Below, piece by piece: positions 58,229-64,000 of a stretch of 64,000 nt of DNA. This stretch comes from Dolomedes plantarius (lineage: Eukaryota > Arthropoda > Arachnida > Araneae > Dolomedidae), in assembly GCA_907164885.2 (NCBI GenBank), contig OU015496.1:103134325-103198324 (forward strand), given 5' to 3'. Numbering within the stretch: the first letter of the stretch is position 1; each line of letters opens with the position of its first letter. Position numbers and translations under genes: made by a program. Below the pieces are notes generated by a model. That model was not told where the DNA came from. It saw nothing but the letters and a program-made list of their open reading frames with translations, and searched no databases.

Positions 58229-59138
58229 CAGTGGCGTAGCTAGAAGTTTTGCCGCCCTTTCTAAGTCAATCTATTGGTGGATTTTATAAATTAATAAACA
58301 TAAATAAATAATCGTAATTCAGACAAACTATAGGTGGGGAACTTTTTTACCATTGGATGCCATACTTAAATTAGGCAGTAATAAAGGAGGCCTCTTAAGT
58401 TGATATACCTATAAATGCAACTTTTATAAAGACCACAAGAAACTTACGGAGGTCGCTGTTTCCCCACCTATGAAACAAAACATATATCTAATTTATAAAA
58501 AAAATTCCATAAAATATGTTTCATTTTATATTTTTATATTTATAAATAAAAATAAATAATTTCATTTCTTTTGGATAAACAAACAAATTGTATACATATG
58601 TGTATGTAAACAAAACATATTTATATATTTACTCTTCTAACTTTCATAGTAGAAAAATTGTGTAAAATTCTCTTAAAATTTATGTTACTTGTAATTTCTT
58701 GTTCTATAGACAATATTGCAAGATTTTGTAGTCTTAAATCTCTCATTGTGGAACGAAGATAATTTTTTATTAACTTCAATTTGAAGAAGCTCTTTTCGAA
58801 ACTAGCGACACTGATAGCAATTGTTAAAAAAATTCTTAGCAAAATTACAATGTTGGGTACAGAATTTTCCAATCTATACTGTTGAATAAATTTTAGTAGA
58901 TCAAGAGGGCCTTCCTTCCCGTCCCGTTCCGAGCAAAATTTTTAGAGATAATATTTTCAACCCAACATTGACTTGACGATGAGGAAAAATATTCGAAATC
59001 ATATAGTATTCATAATTCGTAGAAATCGAATAGTAGACTCATGAATTGAACAAGTGGTTTTTTACAACTAATAATAAATAAAAATATGTGCCGCCCGGTG
59101 CTGACCGCACCCACCGCACCCCCCTAGCTACGCCACTG
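58229..59138 (-). mobile_element. Second hAT derivative nested in the first, perfect 8-bp target duplication
   Basis: A 910-bp element. Both ends read inward begin CAGTGGCGTAGCTAG. TCTTTCTG lies at 58221-58228 and 59139-59146, identical. It carries only the last part of a transposase on the minus strand, so it is an internal-deletion copy. Confidence 0.96.
58621..58872 (-). pseudogene. hAT transposase C-terminal dimerisation domain (ZMYM1-like family)
   Basis: VPNIVILLRIFLTIAISVAS, FEKSFFKLKLIKNYLRSTM and RLQNLAILSIEQEI form the hAT dimerisation domain, with the S-x-E-(R/K)-x-F-S-x-L-x-x-I-K core. It ends KVRRVNI before the stop. The resemblance is to the arthropod hAT group often annotated as ZMYM1-like. 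Everything N-terminal of this is deleted. Confidence 0.88.
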
Positions 59139-59164
59139 TCTTTCTGGCTAACCGAGCAACCCAC

Positions 59165-59202
59165 CGAAGATACTGAATTCATTACAGAATTCAGTATCTT
59201 CG
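59165..59202. repeat. Perfect 16-bp hairpin
   Basis: CGAAGATACTGAATTC and its exact reverse complement, six bases apart, 26 bp beyond the 59138 end of the nested hAT. It is in the body of the outer hAT. Confidence 0.95.
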
Positions 59203-59249
59203 ATAATTTATTCTCGTCAGAAACAAAAGATGTGAGAAAGAATTTTTTT

Positions 59250-59945
59250 TAATGTAAGGTTAGAGGTACGTTAGTTTAGATAGTAATTTAAAGTAACCGG
59301 TGTTAAATTTATATTTATAATTCAATACTTATGGTGATAAAAATAAATAAATAAACCTAATACAGTGAAGTTTGTTCCGAATACACCGAAGTAATACACC
59401 GAAGTTTGACGTCATATTCTGCATTTCCATTTTTAAGCCGATTCAAGTTAAAGGCGATTCAATTAAACCGAATCAACGACGTAAGTTTCGTTTAGATTAC
59501 GTCATGTCTGGCAATCTTCCATACGTCATAATTAAACACAAATCTTCAGTTACCAGCCGATAGCATTTTTCAAGTGAAGTGATGTAAATCAACAAGATAT
59601 TTGAATATCGGTTTTTGTTAAGTGTATATAAGCGGCGAACACTTTCGAGAAAAGGGGCATCACGACATCAAGGATACACAATTATCGTAAGCTTCTTGAG
59701 CTGATTCGGATGAAGTATCAACCCTGTCTAGAGTAAGACGTTTTGTATTAATTATATATTAATTCTTGTGATAGTCCATCACAGTATGATAAAATATAAT
59801 GTTTGTTTTAAAACTGATTTAAAGAAAACCCCAGTATTATTAGTAAGAAGAAAGATGTTGATATTGTTGTTTTTATCTAATTCTTAACCAGTTTTTCAAA
59901 TGAATAAACTTTTAGTTATTGTTAAAAAGTCTTGTCGTCTATACA
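59250..59945 (+). other. LTR-like or promoter-like segment
   Basis: GTGTATATAAGCGGCGAACA at about 59621 is a good TATA box followed by a GC-richer start region, and AATAAA lies at about 59902. The distances suit a solo LTR running from about TGTAAGG (59253) to TATACA (59944). No flanking 4-6 bp duplication, primer-binding site or retroviral-type coding sequence was found, so this is tentative. It could also be the promoter of the hAT element. Confidence 0.3.
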
Positions 59946-60068
59946 TGATTTTGAACAACTTTAATGGTTTTAGCGTATACCTTTTTTTAACATAGCTTTT
60001 ACTGCACATTTTAAACTCTGCTATTTAAATATAAATTATAAGAATTGTTGACTTGCATGTTTTTAACA

Positions 60069-60885
60069 TGTACGCTAACAGTCTCCGATAGCGCGGTGTT
60101 TTTATAACGCGATTTCCATAAAATGCGGAGCGGAAATTGTGACAGCTGTCCTATGACTTGGTCTCCTTATAACGCGTTTTTCGTACAAGAACATTCGAAC
60201 AACTCAAATGGCTAGAAAAATTTATCTATGGCAGAACTTATTTGATAAGTTAAAATTTTGTAGTTGACATTTATGGGGTATTCCCTCTTTATCAATTCTA
60301 GTTATCAGGGAATTTCCATAAAATTGAGCAAACAATAAAGCATTACTCTCTTTTAATTTATTCTAAGATTGTCTCAAAATGTGTTCAGACGTATGTGTAA
60401 TAAAGTTCTTTTGACTTGTTTAATTTACGTTATTGGAATCGTATAACATTAGAGAACATCTACGTAACATTTTTTATTTGCAGTAATACAAGGTCTAACT
60501 TTTTCTAACTGGTTCTAACTTGCTCTTACTTGTCCTAACACGCATCGTCATGGTCGGTCATGCTTGAACGTGTTCAAAGTAGCGTCAATCTCGTTTATTA
60601 ATTATAATAACTTGTTTATTTCCGAGATTCTATATAACGTGGTACGAATTTATTTAATTTGTATCATTTCTGAGTTTCTTATAACGCGGTTTCCATATAA
60701 CGCAGCAGTAGTTTCCATATAACGAGGTATAAATTTATCTGATTTATCTTATTTCTATGTTTCTTATAACACGGTTTCCATAGAACGCATTTCCTGATTT
60801 GAATTAATTCTGAGTTTCTTATAATACGGTTTCCATATAACGCAGTACGAATTAATCGCGTTATAGGAAACTTAAGTGTAGACTA
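60069..60885. repeat. Pogo-like end repeats with an internal tandem array
   Basis: CAGTCTCCGATAGCGCGGTG and TATAACGCGATTTCC on the left face AGTTTCCTATAACGCGATTA (read inward) on the right. Between them, TTCTTATAACGCGGTTTCCA with TATAACGCAG and a short AT spacer recurs at least four times in 60610-60870. Repeated subterminal boxes of this kind are typical of Tigger/pogo relatives; no coding part remains. Exact boundaries uncertain. Confidence 0.55.
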
Positions 60886-61174
60886 GTGGTAGTCAACCTG
60901 GTTCCTACCGCCCACTAGAGGACCATAAAGTTCCCTGTATTTTTCCAACCAGCTGTAAATCCTACAGGTGTTTTTTGTCATCAATTTAAGAATTGTAATT
61001 ATTTTGTGTTCTAGCGTTATTATTATTGCCGTTCTGGAAGTAAGAAAATTTGTTGTGATTATTCATTGGGGTTAAAAATATATAAAATAATATAAATTTG
61101 TAAATAGAATAAGTAATGTTATTCTATCTACGGCAATTATAAAATGAAACATTTTTCTTGGTGCCCTGTTTGAC

Positions 61175-62322
61175 ATGGCTGCAAAAAAGAAACAAAGAAA
61201 AATGGAAGACGGAAACCGTGAATTTAGAGTTGAATGGACCGAGACTTTCGCGTTTATTCAAAACTTAAATGGTCTTCCGACCTGTCTTATTTGTAAGGAA
61301 AAATTGACTCATAACAAAAAATCAAATTTAGAGAGACACTTTATGACTAAACACGTGTCATTTAATAATAAATATCCTGTTGGTGATGCAAGGAAGAAAG
61401 CAGTTAAGAAACTTCAGAAGAGTCAAGAAAATTTTCAAATTCTGTATTTAATTACTGGATTTAATCTTCCAACAATGTTAATATTGCAAGTTTTGTGGTT
61501 AGTCAAGAGATTGCTAAGAGAGGAAAACCATATACAGACGGCGAATACATAAAAAGTTGTTTTATAAATGCATCCGAAGAGCTATTTCGGGATTTTAAGA
61601 ACAAAGCAGATATTCTAAAAAAAATAAAGAGTTACCATTGTCTGCTAAAACAGTGAAAGATAGAACATACAAAATGTCTTTGAATATAACCAACCAGCAA
61701 GTCGAAAATCTTAAATTGGTTTCAGCTTTATCAATAGCAGTTGACGAGTCTTGTGACATAAATGATACAGCGCAAGTTTCACTTTTTGTACGATTCATTT
61801 CATCTACAGGTCCTAAAGAAGAACTTTTAGGATTATTGCCACTCAAAGGTCAAACTCTGGAGAAGATATAGCAAATGCTGTAATTCAGTGCATTGAAAAA
61901 CATCATATTCCACTAGATAAAATAGTCTCAATTGTGGAGCTCGAAATTTGAACGTCTTTGTGTTGATCTCGAAATATTGATATACGAAATATACGATCAA
62001 GAAAAACAAATGTGAACTTAGTTCACAGCACAAGTGGTCTGCTTTGAAACACCTGGAGAATGAAGATATGTTGATTTTTAACACATGGAAAAGTATTCCT
62101 GACTCATATAATCAGCTGAAAAAACTAGCATTTGCTGTTCTTTCCTTATTCGGGTCTACATATTCATGCGAACAATCATTTTCAAGCATGAACCTTATCA
62201 AGAATAAATTGAGAAGTCGTCTTATTCATGAGAACCTGGAATCGTGCCTAACATTAAAAACAACATACAAACCTGACTTACCCAAACTTTCCAAGGAGAT
62301 GCAAGGCCATTGTTCACATTAG
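61175..62322 (+). pseudogene. hAT transposase pseudogene with BED-like zinc finger
   Basis: Starts MAAKKKQRKMEDGNREFRVE, then TCLICKEKLTHNKKSNLERH FMTKH, a C-x2-C...H-x4-H finger. Frames then alternate: EIAKRGKPYTDGEYIKSCF in one, KELPLSAKTVKDRTYKMSLN and LSIAVDESCDINDTAQVSLF (first catalytic Asp) in another, IQCIEKHHIPLDKIVSI in a third. The central catalytic region is deleted near 61940. The C-terminus resumes (LKHLENEDMLIFNTWKS) and ends with the hAT dimerisation domain SLFGSTYSCEQSFSSMNLIK, IHENLESCLTL. At least three frameshifts plus the deletion inactivate it. The layout is that of the SCAND3/GTF2IRD2-like hAT group. Confidence 0.92.
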
Positions 62323-62482
62323 TGTTTGTCAGTTATTGTCATGATTTAATTTTATGGATACCTTACAATTTTATTTTATCAATAATATAGTTATTAAGTT
62401 TGATATCATATTTTATTCAACACGCCTATAGTTTAACTAAGACTTAAAACTTTAAGTAAAGTTTATTAAGTTAATCTTAGGG

Positions 62483-62695
62483 AACGTTGTGGAGTGAAAG
62501 AAGATGTAGTGTCGAGGATTGAGAAAGGTATATTGAGATGATTTGGACATACAGAGAGGATGAACGAAAGGAGATAGACCAAATAAGTATACAAGACGAG
62601 TGAGGATGGGAGAGTTGGAAGGGGTCAACCTCAGCGAACGTACCTCAATCAGGTTGAGGACGTTTTTAGCAGAGGCCAGCTTAGGAATATTCTAA
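62483..62695 (+). pseudogene. Non-LTR retrotransposon C-terminal tail
   Basis: One frame reads ERCGVKEDVVSRIEKGILR, a stop, FGHTERMNERR, stops, then VYKTSEDGRVGRGQPQRTYL and NQVEDVFSRGQL. W/F-GH-x-x-RM-x-x-RR followed by GRVGRGxPxxTYxDQV is the familiar C-terminal tail of arthropod non-LTR (RTE/Jockey-type) reverse transcriptases. Three in-frame stops. It lies between the hAT transposase and the hAT right end, so it inserted into that element. Confidence 0.78.
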
Positions 62696-62989
62696 TTAAG
62701 TTAATAACAATGTACCAAACTATATAGCTTAAGTTTTAAAAATTTGGCTCTCAAAGGGAATTTCAATCGTTGTACTGTTGATATTTGGCTCTGTTGACTA
62801 ATGAGTTTGCCGACCACTGACCTATACGAACTACTAGGCTAGAGTACTTAATGTGATTACAAAACTTTGAAAAAAAAAAAATAAAGGTATGACCTAGTGG
62901 ATTTTACCACTAGAAACATCTCCTTTTTCTGGCAAGAAAGGCTAAAAATATGAAAATCGATAATTTTGACTTAGTGTATTTCACTTGTA

Positions 62990-64000
62990 ACCCCACGATT
63001 ATGTCGTACCATAAACTCAAATGCAATACATCCAATAATGGTTGCTATCACCACACGCTTTCTCGGGAGTATGACGTAGCACGTAGGGACACGGATGCTG
63101 AAATATAAAGGTCGCTTTCTGTACGTTGCTGTCATTTAGGTAATGACCTTTGAGAGGTGCTGAAAGATGTTTCTTCATTCTGGGCTTGTCTTTGTGCTTC
63201 AGTGTTTGAAGTTGTCTAAGAACTTTAGAAGTCGCAGCGTGACCAGATATCGCTTTCAAATTACGAAAAGTGGAAGAGAAGTACACGTCCGAGATTTTAT
63301 AACACTTCGTGGCTATGGTAGGATGACTTGAATGAAGAGTCAATTTGACCTACATATTACGCTATATGAGGGCTAGTCAGAGTCAAACTGTCGCTACGAC
63401 TTCACATTTGAGTCTCTCGGTGAGAGTCCTCTAAATGCCACATGGAGACTGCTAAATTGTGCGATCGAAAGTCGGTGACCGTTGTACCTTTAGTTAGTGT
63501 GTCTCGTTGCGTTATCATTTCAACGGCTACAAGACTGTCTTAAGTTTTTAGGGTATAGGTTCAGAGGATCTAGTTCAGCTCAAAGAGTAAGTTCAGTTTC
63601 GGTTCAAAGTTTTTATTTAAAGGTATTGAGTTGAAAATTGAAATTCTGTTAAAAATACGACTGAGAAAGACTGAAAAGATAGACACTGTAAAAGATAAAA
63701 TGTAAGTTTTAATTCTGGGAAAACTGACAAAAAAGATATGTCAAAGCATTAAAAATCCATGGCTAAAATGGTTGCCAAGGCAGAAGAGGAATTTTTTAAT
63801 TTTAATTTATCATAGCAAATTTCTTACGAATGTATTGTGCTAAGTGTTCGCAAAGTCCATACCTGTCTTATTTTCTTTATTTTTTATAAAGATCATCTCA
63901 ATATTTTTCCTTGAAGTCCATGTGTTATGGTTACAAAGAAATCAACAGTACAAGCAAGAATTCAAATTCGAGAAAATATTCTAAAATATTACAAATTACT
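62990..64000. other. No feature recognised
   Basis: A 108-codon minus-strand frame at 63017-63343 is less AT-rich than chance frames here (FSSTFRNLKAISGHAATSKV), but I recognise no domain, splice context or homologue. Not called as a gene. Confidence 0.4.

Larger units (their letters stand above)
57040..62819 (+). mobile_element. hAT transposon, 5.8 kb with nested insertions, perfect 8-bp target duplication
   Basis: Ends CAGTGGTCGGCAAACCGTGG on the left and CAGTGGTCGGCAAACTCATT when the right is read inward: 15 bp are identical. ACCTATAC flanks both sides (57032-57039 and 62820-62827) without mismatch. The transposase pseudogene lies at 61175-62322 on the plus strand. The left part is swollen by later insertions: a composite repeat (57783-58093), a second hAT derivative (58229-59138), a pogo-like repeat array (60069-60885) and a non-LTR tail (62483-62695). 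GC-rich sequence at 57240-57560 is probably the element's own leader. Confidence 0.95.
56826..62988. mobile_element. Older inverted-repeat element split by the hAT insertion
   Basis: AAGGTGAAACACACTAAGTC at 56826, followed by AAAA..CTGATTTT, is mirrored at 62942-62988 (read inward AAGTGAAATACACTAAGTC, AAAATTATCGATTTT), about 27 of 34 positions alike. The motif also occurs inverted at 57019-57036, next to the hAT insertion point. If the hAT (57040-62819) and one copy of its target site are removed, the remaining element is about 375 bp, a plausible MITE. Its own target duplication is unclear. Confidence 0.5.

Overview
The window looks like intergenic or intronic DNA from an arthropod, most likely a spider. 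It is AT-rich and microsatellite-rich, and packed with dead transposons: a Tc1 element of the type I associate with orb-weaver genomes, mariner, Tigger/pogo, Tc3-like, hAT, piggyBac-like and Merlin elements, tRNA-derived SINEs, and 5'-truncated Jockey-like non-LTR retrotransposons. The spider assignment is inference from recalled resemblance of these families. I found no convincing host protein-coding exon, rRNA or functional tRNA gene. Every recognisable protein fragment belongs to a transposable element, and every one is broken.

Region by region. 0-5 kb: a complete but dead mariner (224-1543) and a complete but dead Tigger/pogo element (2541-4818) that abuts a (TA)n tract. 5-9.5 kb: a piggyBac-type MITE, a long hairpin, a cluster of GGCCCATTA motifs and a tRNA-SINE. 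11.5-14.1 kb: a nearly intact Tc1 element (11551-12959), then a tandem array of about 186 bp units. 14.8-18.4 kb: an old local duplication, a piggyBac-type MITE, a hAT MITE with a perfect 8-bp target duplication, and a non-LTR RNase H fragment carrying two sharp hairpins. 23.8-27.7 kb: SINEs, and a Tc3-like element (24810-27106) with long terminal inverted repeats and a mariner nested in its transposase; beside it lies a SINE carrying a perfect 66-bp palindrome. 28.8-38.8 kb: a composite SINE/hAT-like repeat, a chimeric mariner relic, four non-LTR or SINE remnants (two with perfect target duplications) and a piggyBac-type MITE.

39-56 kb: tandem repeats, several MITEs (one with 118-bp terminal repeats and a transposase N-terminus), a four-copy dispersed repeat here called RF1, compound microsatellites, a deleted Merlin element with RF1 nested in it, and a second array of about 193 bp units. 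56.8-63 kb: one hAT element (57040-62819, perfect 8-bp target duplication) forms a nest of insertions. It holds a second hAT derivative with its own 8-bp duplication, the composite SINE/hAT repeat, a pogo-like repeat array and a non-LTR tail, and it is itself inserted in an older inverted-repeat element.

No genes here work together in a pathway. The window is informative as a stratigraphy of transposon insertion. It also shows several near-perfect palindromes, two of them inside otherwise predictable sequence, which look like template-switch mutations. I did not find a clearly new biological system. The strongest leads are the palindromes, the SINE carried inside a DNA-transposon-like repeat, the unexplained reading frame inside a mariner relic at 31.65-31.86 kb, and the GGCCCATTA cluster at 6.5-7.5 kb.
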